Positions 35,049 to 44,425 of a DNA stretch of 64,000 bases are shown here, piece after piece (position 1 is the stretch's first letter; every line of letters begins with the position of its first letter). The stretch lies in NCBI GenBank assembly GCA_014237145.1, contig JAAXOC010000100.1:1-64000 (forward strand). Reading direction: 5' to 3'. The notes beneath the pieces were generated by a model. That model worked only from the letters and a program-made list of their open reading frames with translations, searched no databases and was not told the DNA's origin. The stretch is from ANME-2 cluster archaeon. Lineage in GTDB: Archaea > Halobacteriota > Methanosarcinia > Methanosarcinales > Methanocomedenaceae. The position numbers and the translations under genes are program-made.

Positions 35049-35519
35049 TTATTCCTTCATGTGCTTCACATACTTCACCCAGCGCCTGGCATCTTCCAGC
35101 TTGTCCCTGAGTGCAATCTCATCAAAATCAGCCATCTTAATCTTACCCTCCTCCAGATCCCGCAGATCCATAATAGCCCTTACCAATCCGGCCGCCTCAT
35201 CATAGAGCTGTTCAGCCTGGTCCCTGGTAAGTTTTGCCTTCTCAAGGCGCTCCTCATCAAACTTTTCCTTCTGGTCCAGGTGGAGGATCAAACCACTCAC
35301 ACACTTTTTTTCCTTCTCTGTCAATCTTCTTTTTTTGGTTAATTTCCATACCAGATTACGCAGCTTTATTTCACGACCATCAACAGTAATTTCTTCCGGC
35401 ACAACCTCCCCCACCCATGTCAGATACCTGTGAAGTCCATGCAGCATATGGTCACGCTCTTTCTGGGGTATGAGCTCCTCAATGTCAAACTCTGTTAAAT
35501 CATCATCCAGTTCATTCAT
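35049..35519 (-). CDS. DUF5788-family conserved methanogen protein
   Basis: 156 residues, acidic and helical: DDDLTEFDIEELIPQKERDH, LTWVGEVVPEEITVDGREIK and a coiled-coil-like EEGKIKMADFDEIALRDKLE near the end. I believe this matches DUF5788, found in Methanosarcinales; function unknown. GGGAGGCTTTTAGCA precedes the ATG. It is a single gene upstream of the hsdS remnant and probably marks the right border of the accessory patch. Confidence 0.6.
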   Translation of the reverse strand: MNELDDDLTEFDIEELIPQKERDHMLHGLHRYLTWVGEVVPEEITVDGREIKLRNLVWKLTKKRRLTEKEKKCVSGLILHLDQKEKFDEERLEKAKLTRDQAEQLYDEAAGLVRAIMDLRDLEEGKIKMADFDEIALRDKLEDARRWVKYVKHMKE

Positions 35520-35702
35520 TGCTAAAAGCCTCCCTGGAACAGTCCATCAACTCCCCTATACTGCGCACCCGTTTGGAAATATATTCTCCCTGCCCATGAT
35601 GGGATACTGATCCTGCATATCCTGTGCTCCCACCACGTATGTACTATATCGTATTCCATATACGTTCAATAAACTGCCAAATAAGATAACTATTTTGGGA
35701 TC

Positions 35703-36344
35703 TCACAAGTACGTCTGTGCAAGACGCATTGACATACTTATCTGGCCGGCAACATCATTATCAGTCACATCCCCATGCCCGGGATACATAACCTTAACAT
35801 CCAGCCCCAAAAGAAGCTTCAGCGATTCCACAAGCTGCTCCTGGCTGCCGCCGGTCAGGTCAGTGCGCCCGAAACTGCCGCCAGGGAATACAGTATCCCC
35901 TGTGAACAGTATCTTTGATCTGGCATGGTACAGGCTGATGCTACCTGGTGTGTGGCCGGGAGTATGGATCACTTCCAGGCTGCTGCCGTCCCCCAGTTCT
36001 ATCAATTCTCCGCCACACAGCAGGCGGTCCGGTGTAAAACCTGCCCCATGAGCCCCGAACATTGCAGACACGTTCGACACATCATCATCCAGTAGATAAA
36101 TATCATCCTCATGCAGTGCCACACTTGCCCCAGTCCTCTTCCTTACTTCCTCCACTGCACCCCAGTGGTCATAATGCCCGTGGGTAAGTATGATGTTCTC
36201 AACCTCGTCAGGCTCCATTATTTCCGTAATCCTGTCCAGGATATATGATGCATTCATTCCCACATCGACCAGTACAGGTTTTTTTGTAACGACCAAAAAG
36301 GCATTGGCATCATAAGGTGAACTGTTGATCTGGTATACTTTCAT
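35703..36344 (-). CDS. Metallo-beta-lactamase fold hydrolase (glyoxalase II-like)
   Basis: 213 residues from the Met of MKVYQINSSPYDANAF; another ATG lies four codons earlier. Metal ligands are THGHYDHWG (HxHxDH), HTPGHTPGS and FTGDTVFPGG, with a final YPGHGD. These small hydrolases cleave thioesters such as S-lactoylglutathione analogues or lactones; the substrate is unknown. Its start lies inside the 3' end of polB by about 35 bases, so the two are co-transcribed. Confidence 0.85.
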   Translation of the reverse strand: MKVYQINSSPYDANAFLVVTKKPVLVDVGMNASYILDRITEIMEPDEVENIILTHGHYDHWGAVEEVRKRTGASVALHEDDIYLLDDDVSNVSAMFGAHGAGFTPDRLLCGGELIELGDGSSLEVIHTPGHTPGSISLYHARSKILFTGDTVFPGGSFGRTDLTGGSQEQLVESLKLLLGLDVKVMYPGHGDVTDNDVAGQISMSMRLAQTYL

Positions 36345-39096
36345 ATTGTGCTCCATTTTTTTTTAAAAAATCAAATAACCGGGCCTGGTTTTTCTTTACC
36401 TTAGTCTTACTTTTTTTTGCCTGGTTGCCAGTATGCCCCGTTTCCAGGCCGCCCCCGAAATCCGCAAGTCCTTTTTGCTTCTCATCATAATCCAGGACAG
36501 ATGCATCCACACCCAGTTCCCTCAGGATACGTTCCACAGGCGGAAGTATCTGTTTTTTGATATAATAATCAACATCAAGGGCAATATTATTCTCCTTCAC
36601 AAATTCAGGGTCCTCTGCCCTTTCAACAAACAGGCCGTTGCCAGCTGTTATCACAAAAGGTATCCTGTCCCCAACCGATGGCACAAAACCTGAGCGCCCC
36701 CTCATTTTCTCCACAACAGTCACATGGGGCTGTTTGTTGCGGTAACTTTCAGTCTTTTTAGTATATTTCCTTGTCAGCACCAGGTCATTTATAGCCGAAG
36801 GCTCGGATGCAATATCAATATTCCTCACACTATTGATGACCTGCCTGACATATGTAACAGCCTCTTCGACCCTGCCTTCCTTTAACACCAGTTCCAGTAC
36901 ATGGTTCAGGGTCTTGCTTGTAAGCTCACACCAGTCGCGCCTGACTGTTTCCATACCCTTCACCTTGATACTGTCAGACCATCCATCGACGCCCGGTTCA
37001 AATACCCAGACCGCATATCGCTTCTTTGCAATGAAAATGGAACGCCTGGAAAAACTCTCGAACTCCAGCTCCATCGGGTCAGGCAGTGTAGCAGATACGA
37101 TACCTGAGATCTTGCGCCCCACTGCACCTGCATCATCCAGTGATATACCTTCAGGTGACAACTTTACGAACACACTGTCAGTATCCCCGTACACCACTGA
37201 CAGGTCGACCTTCCGTGCCGTATCCCTGTCCAGTCCTTTCTCTGCCAGTTCCGTATCCCGATACGCCTGGTGGTTAATAATGTATATACTGCCGATCTGC
37301 CCTTCCACAACTTGCTTGGTGTTCAGGATGTTCTCCCTGCCAAAACTGGTCACTGAATTGGCCAGCGTGAGACTGTACAGTTTTGCCCTCGTGTAACCTG
37401 AATAACCGTAATAACTGTTCAGCAATATCTTCAGGGCATGTTGTGTGGCATCCAGTACCCGGGCTTCATCGCCTGAAGCATCTTTCATCCTCAGCTTGGT
37501 CTCGATGCGCTGGTTCAGCAACTCCTCAAGTATAGCGGGCACAATGCCGCGCTGAACATCTGATGATACATACTTGCCGCCCGAAGGGGTTACCACCACA
37601 TCGCCATCAGGCACATCACCCACGATCTCAGTGGTATAGCACAGGTTGTGCGCCATCATGATGGTGGGATAGAGCGACTTATAGTCCAGTATGACCACAT
37701 CCTCCATCAGGCCCTTTTTTGGATCCAGCACCTCGCCGCCTTTGAGTTCTTCACTTTTCACCCGGCGCTGGTGGGCCAGGTCGCTATCTGGCCTGGGCGC
37801 CATGACCCTGTTGTGGGAACGGTACTCCCTGAGCAGGATGTTCTCTACCATATTTGTCTGCCCGCCGTCCAGTATGTCCTGGATCAGGGTGCCACTGACC
37901 CTGGATAATGCCATGAACCTGTCCAGCAGGCTTAACTGCTGCAAAAGGTCCATTGCCAGTTCAGCATCCCGCCTGGCATAATCTATAAATTTCCTGAACT
38001 TCTCACCTGTATCGTTCCAGTATTCTTCCATATCTGCCGGACTGACATCCAGCTTCTCCTTATCCAGCAGTTCCCTGGCAGTATTCTTCAGCGTATATTG
38101 TTTCAGGCTGAAATCCCGCCTGAGGATGGGTAGTACGTCCACAGCAACACGACCAGCCATATAGATTTTTGTCACATATCCGATCTTGCGGTAGAACACT
38201 GACCTGCCGTCACGGCCCATTGCCGATTTTATCTTGATCTTGCGCCCAGCCTCCAGGGTCTTTACTCTGTCTACGATATATGGAATATCGAACCCGTTGG
38301 AATTGTATCCAACAAACATGTCAGGGTCATATTCCCTGACAATCTTAAAGAAGCGCTCAAGCATTTCCACTTCATCAGGGAAGCTTTCAGTGTCACTGTC
38401 CAGCCCCTCCGCTTTTTTTGACAACAGAACAGTAGTACTGCTGCCATTGAATTCTGGCTCGAATGTGCAGCTTATCATGATGATAGGGGCTTTTTCAGGC
38501 ACAGGCATGCCGCCGTCGATTGGCAGGCATTCGATATCGAATGCCATGTATCTCAACTGGGAATTTGGGATAATATCCACAGGTATAACAGTATCTGCCA
38601 CGATCTTAACCTGTGATTCCACCTCGAACAGGTTGATACCATTGAACTTATCCTCTTCCAGCGGTTCCGAATCGGTCTCGACCCAGGACATGCCGCCAAT
38701 ACCCGAATCGATCATGAACCGGTTCCTGAACAGTATATCGGTTTCATATATCCCAGAGACGCCCCTGATATCCAGGATGTCATCCCTTATGGCAGGTACG
38801 CCTTTTGGATCCTTGAGGATGAGTTTCAGCATGGTGGTAGGTTTTTCAAAATATCCTACGGGTTCGTAGCGTTCTGTTAGCTGTACGTCGGTTACGTGTT
38901 CTGTGAACGTTGCTTTGATATTTTCTGCCAGTTCGCTTGCCTTTCCAGGGTTATCAGGTTTTAAAAAGAAATACGGTTTAAAGCCTGGTACAAAACAGCA
39001 AATACTCTGCCCGGCTTCGTTCTTACCGTACAGGCGTATGACCGGGTTGCCCAGATCATCATAGGTATAGTCTGCATCCAGGATCTGGAATTTCAT
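36310..39096 (-). CDS. polB: DNA polymerase family B, replicative/repair
   Basis: 928 residues. The 3'-5' exonuclease is marked by MAFDIECLPIDGG (about residue 185) and the VGYNSNGFDIPYI Exo II region. Polymerase motifs are DYKSLYPTIM (motif A), KILLNSYYGYSG (motif B) and YGDTDSVF (motif C, about residue 638). The C terminus is basic and ends ARLFDFLKK, followed by 13 more residues; QARLFDFL resembles a PCNA-interacting PIP box. It replicates or repairs DNA together with PCNA. No intein is present. Confidence 0.96.
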   Translation of the reverse strand: MKFQILDADYTYDDLGNPVIRLYGKNEAGQSICCFVPGFKPYFFLKPDNPGKASELAENIKATFTEHVTDVQLTERYEPVGYFEKPTTMLKLILKDPKGVPAIRDDILDIRGVSGIYETDILFRNRFMIDSGIGGMSWVETDSEPLEEDKFNGINLFEVESQVKIVADTVIPVDIIPNSQLRYMAFDIECLPIDGGMPVPEKAPIIMISCTFEPEFNGSSTTVLLSKKAEGLDSDTESFPDEVEMLERFFKIVREYDPDMFVGYNSNGFDIPYIVDRVKTLEAGRKIKIKSAMGRDGRSVFYRKIGYVTKIYMAGRVAVDVLPILRRDFSLKQYTLKNTARELLDKEKLDVSPADMEEYWNDTGEKFRKFIDYARRDAELAMDLLQQLSLLDRFMALSRVSGTLIQDILDGGQTNMVENILLREYRSHNRVMAPRPDSDLAHQRRVKSEELKGGEVLDPKKGLMEDVVILDYKSLYPTIMMAHNLCYTTEIVGDVPDGDVVVTPSGGKYVSSDVQRGIVPAILEELLNQRIETKLRMKDASGDEARVLDATQHALKILLNSYYGYSGYTRAKLYSLTLANSVTSFGRENILNTKQVVEGQIGSIYIINHQAYRDTELAEKGLDRDTARKVDLSVVYGDTDSVFVKLSPEGISLDDAGAVGRKISGIVSATLPDPMELEFESFSRRSIFIAKKRYAVWVFEPGVDGWSDSIKVKGMETVRRDWCELTSKTLNHVLELVLKEGRVEEAVTYVRQVINSVRNIDIASEPSAINDLVLTRKYTKKTESYRNKQPHVTVVEKMRGRSGFVPSVGDRIPFVITAGNGLFVERAEDPEFVKENNIALDVDYYIKKQILPPVERILRELGVDASVLDYDEKQKGLADFGGGLETGHTGNQAKKSKTKVKKNQARLFDFLKKNGAQYESIPDQQFTL

Positions 39097-39367
39097 CTGG
39101 TCATATAGTTAATTTGGAATTGACTTAAGAGTTTCCAAAACAGGATGAATATTGGCGGTATAGAGGCTGTCCCACATCCAATTTCCACATTGCTCAATCC
39201 CCTTGTCAAAAAGTCTCTTAATCCCAGATCCTGTTTAATATTTCCAAAACCATCCCACCGTTTCCTTTCGTTTACAGATATAAAGATTAACTTGATCCAC
39301 CTTTCATGCTGGCATCGAAGTGTTTACTATCATTCGGTACTATTAGAATGCGAGGAATGAAAGTAGA

Positions 39368-40090
39368 ATGGTACATGAGATTATTCAGGCACAGTGTCCC
39401 AATTGTTCACCACATGAACCTGTGCCCCACGATATACTGAAAGAAAAACCAGACATATTGATAAAATGCACACTGTGTGATGCAATCCATCCTTATTACT
39501 CTGAAAAAAAGAAGAAAACAAATATCAGGGTTGTTATCAGTGCAGGCGATAACTCCACCAAAAGCACAATTGTCCAGGATAATGATGAGATCATATCCGT
39601 GGATGATGAGTTCATAGTGGAAAGCGGACCCGAAGGCGATGCCAGTTTTGTGCTTGTCACATCAATCGAATCAGGCGACAAACGGGTAAATAGTGCCAGG
39701 GCCGATGAGATCGATACAATATGGACCAGATATACGGATACAGTCACGACCAAGATATCCATCACACGAGGCTGGCAGACAGAATCCATTGAAATGGAAG
39801 TGCCTGGTGAACGGGAGTTCACAGTCGGGGAAATGTTGTCGTCAGGGTCTAACAGTTTCGTAATAAAAAAGATAAAGGTGCGTGATGGGAAATTCCTTAA
39901 AAGGAACGGGGAGTGCATCATGGCAAAATACATCAAACGTATCTTTGCCGACTCCTCGGAACGGATGGAATGGTTAAGGGATTACAAAAAGACCGGGAAA
40001 AAAAGACCGGGAAAATCATACTCAGGCGGACCTGTGATCAAACCACGGGGGCCTTCAACATGGACCTTGAAAAGGAAAGAAGGCAACTAA
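39368..40090 (+). CDS. HVO_0476-family zinc-binding protein
   Basis: 240 residues. An N-terminal zinc ribbon uses CPNC (residue 10) and CTLC (residue 34), followed by a charged linker and beta strands ([20 protein letters not shown]). The basic C terminus has the conserved [11 protein letters not shown] and AKYIKRIFA segments. The family is restricted to Euryarchaeota and often adjoins pcm, as here; function is unknown, possibly nucleic-acid binding. Its 3' end overlaps the pcm start by 31 bases. Confidence 0.75.
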   Translation: MVHEIIQAQCPNCSPHEPVPHDILKEKPDILIKCTLCDAIHPYYSEKKKKTNIRVVISAGDNSTKSTIVQDNDEIISVDDEFIVESGPEGDASFVLVTSIESGDKRVNSARADEIDTIWTRYTDTVTTKISITRGWQTESIEMEVPGEREFTVGEMLSSGSNSFVIKKIKVRDGKFLKRNGECIMAKYIKRIFADSSERMEWLRDYKKTGKKRPGKSYSGGPVIKPRGPSTWTLKRKEGN

Positions 40091-40698
40091 TAAATGGATT
40101 AAGATCAAGATATCCGGAAATCCGGGACAGGGTTCTTGATGCAATGGTACGTGTGCCCAGGCATAGTTTCATGAATGAAAGTGAGCAGAGGTTCGCATAT
40201 GCAGACAATCCGCTTTCGATCGGGGAGGGACAGACCATATCCGCACCACATATGGTGGCCATAATGTGTAACCTGCTGGAGCTTGAGCCCGGGCAGAAAG
40301 TGCTGGAAGTGGGGGGAGGTTGCGGATATCATGCTGCTGTCATGGCCGAACTGGTCCGCCCTGGCGGACATGTATATACAATTGAACGTATCCCATCACT
40401 CGCCGCGTTTGCAGGAAAAAACCTAGCCAAAACGGGATATGAAGATGTAACTGTCATAATCGAGGACGGCAGCCAGGGATTGCCTGCACTTGCTCCTTTT
40501 GACAGGATATCTGTTGCGTGTTCTGCGCCTGAAGTGCCTGAGGTCCTGGTCGAACAACTGGCAGCAGGTGGAAAAATGGTGATACCTGTGGGCCGTTACA
40601 TGCAGGAACTTTACCTGATCACGAAGTCGAACGGCGTAAAAAAGGAAGCAAAGGGTGGGGTCGTGTTTGTACCCCTGGTTGGAAAATACGGATTCTGA
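40060..40698 (+). CDS. pcm: Protein-L-isoaspartate O-methyltransferase
   Basis: 212 residues from the Met of [20 protein letters not shown]; a longer frame from 39913 runs through the upstream gene and is rejected. Family marks are [34 protein letters not shown] (substrate site) and the SAM loop [18 protein letters not shown]. It methylates damaged isoaspartyl residues to start their repair. The SAM loop has Cys where Ser/Thr is more common. Coupled to the HVO_0476-type gene. Confidence 0.93.
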   Translation: MDLEKERRQLINGLRSRYPEIRDRVLDAMVRVPRHSFMNESEQRFAYADNPLSIGEGQTISAPHMVAIMCNLLELEPGQKVLEVGGGCGYHAAVMAELVRPGGHVYTIERIPSLAAFAGKNLAKTGYEDVTVIIEDGSQGLPALAPFDRISVACSAPEVPEVLVEQLAAGGKMVIPVGRYMQELYLITKSNGVKKEAKGGVVFVPLVGKYGF

Positions 40699-40799
40699 TT
40701 CCAATAAGAAATTTGTTACTACGGACCAATCATATCCTTTACAACCATATCCTTTACAGTCACATCCTTTAATGTAGCCGCCCCCCAATATACCTGAAC

Positions 40800-42008
40800 A
40801 TGCCTTCGCTATGTGTATCCTGTAAGGGGAAGGGGCTGTGCGGCCGTCCTGCCTGCCCCATACTTGAGAGGTTCAAGTCACTTGGCACAACTGCCAAACT
40901 TTCTGATAACATTTTCGGTGCATCTCCGCCCTCGGTCTTTGTGGGACGGTACGGGTATCCACAGGTATCTGCAGGACCACTGATACCGCCTGAGGTCACG
41001 GGCAGTGATGCTGCTATCTATGACAGTCCGGGCTCATGGAACAACTTGGGTATCAGGGATATTGTGGGACTCAGGTCCAGCCTGGTCAGGTCAAATATGA
41101 AGTTCAATATCAAGGATGCTTCAAATCCTGATACCATGCTACAAAAGACCCAGGAACTGGCATTATCTGAAAAACCTGTAGATACAGAGGTATGGTTCAG
41201 CAAGGTGCCCCGCGTGGGACTGCGTTTCGATGGTGTACTCTCGCCCATGGGCCCGGCCGGAGAGGTTACAAAGCTGGATATTGCACAGAACCCGGTAGTC
41301 CCCAGGCAGGTGGATAAAGCAGTAAGTGATACCGATGCCAGGGCTGTTGATGAAATAGAGGAACTCTATAACGCAGATATCACTGTGGATCACATTAACA
41401 GGTTACTTTCTATCGGACTGCTGGGAAAACAGCGCAAGATCGTGCCCACCCGCTGGTCCATCACCGCCACAGATGATATGGTCGGGAAGATGTTGATCGA
41501 TGAGATCCGATATTTCCCTGAGGTGAATGATATCCTGCTGTACAGCGGAGGATTGCACGGTAACCACTTCGAGATACTGGTATTTCCAGGTGCCTTTGCG
41601 TACGAATTAATAGAGATATGGATGCCAAAGGCTGTATGGTCAACCGGGGCAACTTCGGTAGAATCGGATTGGGAGGACTATAGTGGCAAGAAAGGATACT
41701 CGAACCTGGGCGGCGGGTATTATGCAGCTCGCCTGCCTGTGCTGGAGCACCTGACCCGGATGCGCCGCAGTGCCAATGTGTTCGCGATCAGGGAAATTAC
41801 GCCCGATTACTGGGCACCCCTGGGGGTATGGGTGGTCAGGGAAGCTGCCCGGGAAGCAGTGTCATCGGTCCCGGTGAGATTTGATTCAGTTAACGATGCA
41901 CTGGATGATATGTCTTTGCGGATTAATACCGTTAGCGAGATGTGGCGACCCGAATCAAAACTGCTGGACAGGAAGATGAACCAGAAGAGGCTAATGGATT
42001 TTCTTTAG
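40800..42008 (+). CDS. nreA: NreA-type DNA repair protein with PCNA-interaction motif
   Basis: 402 residues of the archaeal Nre family. The N-terminal zinc motif is CVSCKGKGLCGRPACPI. The conserved VFVGRYGYPQVSAGPL, LGIRDIVGLRSSLVRSNMKF and GGGYYAARLPVLEHL segments are present. The last eight residues QKRLMDFL form a PIP box, which in haloarchaeal and methanogen Nre proteins binds PCNA. NreA is implicated in repair of mitomycin C-type DNA damage. No Shine-Dalgarno motif is seen, suggesting a leaderless message; short CATATCCTTTACA repeats lie just upstream. Confidence 0.9.
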   Translation: MPSLCVSCKGKGLCGRPACPILERFKSLGTTAKLSDNIFGASPPSVFVGRYGYPQVSAGPLIPPEVTGSDAAIYDSPGSWNNLGIRDIVGLRSSLVRSNMKFNIKDASNPDTMLQKTQELALSEKPVDTEVWFSKVPRVGLRFDGVLSPMGPAGEVTKLDIAQNPVVPRQVDKAVSDTDARAVDEIEELYNADITVDHINRLLSIGLLGKQRKIVPTRWSITATDDMVGKMLIDEIRYFPEVNDILLYSGGLHGNHFEILVFPGAFAYELIEIWMPKAVWSTGATSVESDWEDYSGKKGYSNLGGGYYAARLPVLEHLTRMRRSANVFAIREITPDYWAPLGVWVVREAAREAVSSVPVRFDSVNDALDDMSLRINTVSEMWRPESKLLDRKMNQKRLMDFL

Positions 42009-42072
42009 GATTGTGTAAATGAAGACATAATTGAAGACACAAATGAAAATACAAACGAAGATAGAAAGTCAA

Positions 42073-42136
42073 GAAAATGCTCACTTCGTTCGCATTTTCT
42101 AAGCCTACAGGAAAGTATATACTTTCCTATTACGTT
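42073..42136. repeat. Two-hairpin dispersed repeat, copy 1
   Basis: GAAAATGC...GCATTTTC forms an 8-base stem, followed after AAGCCTAC by AGGAAAG-TATATA-CTTTCCT, a perfect 7-base stem. The 64-base block recurs almost unchanged at 44280-44342, 2.2 kb away in the same orientation, and in part at 789-840. Both full copies follow a rightward gene and precede another. Confidence 0.85.
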
Positions 42137-42175
42137 GAATAATATTAAATCATAGTATCCTCATAGGTTCTTTCT

Positions 42176-42874
42176 ATGCCTGAAATTGAACAGTCCCAGG
42201 TGAGCGGTCTTGAAGAAGTACATTTCCAGACTGTGCGCTCGAAAAAAATGGCCATATTCAATACAAGCAGTACTGAATTGAAACATCTGTTCATTTCCTG
42301 GGTGGCAATATCCTATGCATTCGCCATTATGCTCGCATGGTCGGACCTGGGTGGTAGGAGGCCCACGAGCTCTGAGATATTCGGGCCGTTTATCACTGAC
42401 CTGTTCATAATCTCCCTGATCACAGTGGGTATATCCTTTATATTCCATGAAATGGGGCACAAGTTCGTTGCCCAGCAGTACGGTGCATGGGCCGAGTTCA
42501 GGATGAGTTTCGGGATGCTGCTGCTGGCCATTTACATGGCATGGCAGATCGGTATACTGTTTGCAGCACCCGGGGCCGTGCAGATATTCGGACCTCATAT
42601 TACCAAAAAACAATACGGTAAGATCGCTGCCTCCGGTCCTGTGATGAACCTGTTTTTGGCTTTTGCTTTCATGCCGCTGTTAAATGGTACCGGGTTTTTA
42701 AACGATATAGGTCGCCTGGGTGTGATCATCAACCTGTTGCTGGCAGGATTCAATATGCTGCCGATCAGCGTACTGGACGGGCGCAAGGTGCTGGCATGGA
42801 GTCCGATTGTATACATCGGGTTGTTCATGACAATAATTGTTGTAGGTATGTTCTTTGTTGCCATATTGATATAA
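42176..42874 (+). CDS. Site-2 protease-like M50 family membrane metallopeptidase
   Basis: 232 residues with about six helices. HEMGHKFVAQQYG carries the HExxH-like zinc site (HEMGH), and NMLPISVLDGRKVLAW is the second M50 motif (the usual NxxPxxxLDG, here NMLPISVLDG). Such proteases cut membrane proteins within the bilayer, often releasing anti-sigma-like or transcription factors; the substrate here is unknown. The N-terminal 50 residues are polar. Single gene between repeats. Confidence 0.85.
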   Translation: MPEIEQSQVSGLEEVHFQTVRSKKMAIFNTSSTELKHLFISWVAISYAFAIMLAWSDLGGRRPTSSEIFGPFITDLFIISLITVGISFIFHEMGHKFVAQQYGAWAEFRMSFGMLLLAIYMAWQIGILFAAPGAVQIFGPHITKKQYGKIAASGPVMNLFLAFAFMPLLNGTGFLNDIGRLGVIINLLLAGFNMLPISVLDGRKVLAWSPIVYIGLFMTIIVVGMFFVAILI

Positions 42875-43030
42875 GAATGGAAAAGACGTCACTCCTGCAA
42901 TAATTAACAAATAATCACTTATATTTTCAATTTGCTGTTCGATTCCAGTAAGACTTTTATAGTTTAAACAATCTGGAAGATTCCTGAAAAAATTCGAATT
43001 ACCATTCACATTGCCTGTGAGGAATCATAA

Positions 43031-44167
43031 TTGAACACAGAACTGATTGAACCATTCGATCTGAAGATCGGATATCTTACTCCAAAAAACCCTATTGCTC
43101 TTGCCCCTATGGCAGGTATTACCAACAGCAATTTTGCACAACAGTTCACTGACCATGCAGGACTGGTGGTACTGGGTGGTTATAACCTGGATGATAGTAC
43201 AAACGATGCTGCAAAAAGAATTGCCCAGCGCGGGCGCAGTGAGTTCGTAACAGATTCACCAATGGAATTCCTGACATCTGAGCTGGAAACAATTACTGGT
43301 AACTCTGATGATTGTGCTGTCCTTGTTAATGTCAGGGCGGCAGATATCGATGCATATGTTGAGGCTGCCCGTATCGCTAAAAAATACGGAGCAGGTATTG
43401 AAATAAATGCACACTGCCGCCAGCCCGAGATCATGGAACTGGGCGCAGGTCAATCCCTGCTTGAGCATCCTGATACCTTGCGCGAGATCATTGAGGCGGT
43501 CAAGGGTACAGGAGTTGTAGTGTCTGTCAAGATCAGGGCCAATGTGGTTGACGACTTGATGACTGCCTATATGATTGAAAAGGCGGGTGCCCATATCATC
43601 CATATCGATGCCGTGGGCAGACATGGGGCTGACGTCAATCTCATAAAAAGGATACGCAACATTACATCCCTGTTTATTATTGGTAACAATTCGATCGTTG
43701 ATTATTCTGGAGCCAAGTCCATGTTCTCCAGGGGTGCTGATATGGTCTCTGCTGCCAGGGCAGTATTAAAAGAACCCAACACCCTGCGGTTCCTTGTGGA
43801 CCAGATCACCTCATACCAGATAACTACAGGCTGGTATAATTCGCCAAAGCACATATGCGGCGGTGGGGACCTGCGGGCACTGGCTTTTTGCTGCCTGCCA
43901 GTAAAACCCTGTGCAGTTCACAATGCCCTTAACCAGATCGGTATGTCAGCCGAGGAGTTTACAAAGCTGAAACTGCAAATCGTGGAAGGCACACTCCTGG
44001 AATATGGGGATAGTACCTGTTTCGGCAGCATGGCATGGTGCTGCAAGATCACCAAACCATGTTTCTTAAGGGACGGCGTGCTGGAAGTGGTGGGTCTTTC
44101 TGATATTGACTTTATGCGTCTTAAAAAGCAGATGTCTGAAGAAATACTGGCACACCGAAAGCGATAA
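43031..44167 (+). CDS. Methanogenesis marker protein 9
   Basis: 378 residues. The N-terminal two thirds form a TIM barrel similar to tRNA-dihydrouridine synthase/dihydroorotate dehydrogenase (IALAPMAGITNSNFAQQF, VLVNVRAADIDAYVEAARIA, ARIAKKYGAGIEIN). The C-terminal third has the Cys-rich signature CGGGDLRALAFCCLPVKPC and later SMAWCCKITKPCF, diagnostic of the marker 9 family restricted to methanogens and relatives. It may carry an iron-sulfur cluster and flavin; function is unknown. The start is TTG after GTGAGGAATCATAA. It is the main lineage marker in the window. Confidence 0.88.
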   Translation: MNTELIEPFDLKIGYLTPKNPIALAPMAGITNSNFAQQFTDHAGLVVLGGYNLDDSTNDAAKRIAQRGRSEFVTDSPMEFLTSELETITGNSDDCAVLVNVRAADIDAYVEAARIAKKYGAGIEINAHCRQPEIMELGAGQSLLEHPDTLREIIEAVKGTGVVVSVKIRANVVDDLMTAYMIEKAGAHIIHIDAVGRHGADVNLIKRIRNITSLFIIGNNSIVDYSGAKSMFSRGADMVSAARAVLKEPNTLRFLVDQITSYQITTGWYNSPKHICGGGDLRALAFCCLPVKPCAVHNALNQIGMSAEEFTKLKLQIVEGTLLEYGDSTCFGSMAWCCKITKPCFLRDGVLEVVGLSDIDFMRLKKQMSEEILAHRKR

Positions 44168-44279
44168 ATAGTAATTTTTAATCTGGAAACATACTGATCA
44201 CAATCAACTATGAAGGTGAAAAGCAGTTGTACTTTTAGCCGTACTTTTTCAAAACTTTGATGATTCAATACAATATAAA

Positions 44280-44342
44280 GAAAATGCTCACTTCGTTCGC
44301 ATTTTCTAAGCCTACAGGAAAGTATATAATTTCCTATACGTT
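44280..44342. repeat. Two-hairpin dispersed repeat, copy 2
   Basis: Same element as 42073-42136 with one change in the second loop (GTATATAATTTCC) and loss of one base near the end. First stem GAAAATGC/GCATTTTC is identical. It lies between the marker 9 gene and the histidine kinase. Confidence 0.85.
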
Positions 44343-44425
44343 ATAGAAATTGAGCAATTCACACATTATTGGATCTATCTAAATTATGGTGGTATAGTAT
44401 TAAAAAAGAAGAAAAATTCTCACTA

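Noticed and set aside
39913-40059. N-terminal extension of PCM
   Set aside because: It lies inside the upstream gene in another frame; the conserved protein starts at 40060.
40699-40799. Short CATATCCTTTACA repeats before nreA
   Set aside because: Only two to three short units; noted in the gene entry, too little to call an operator.
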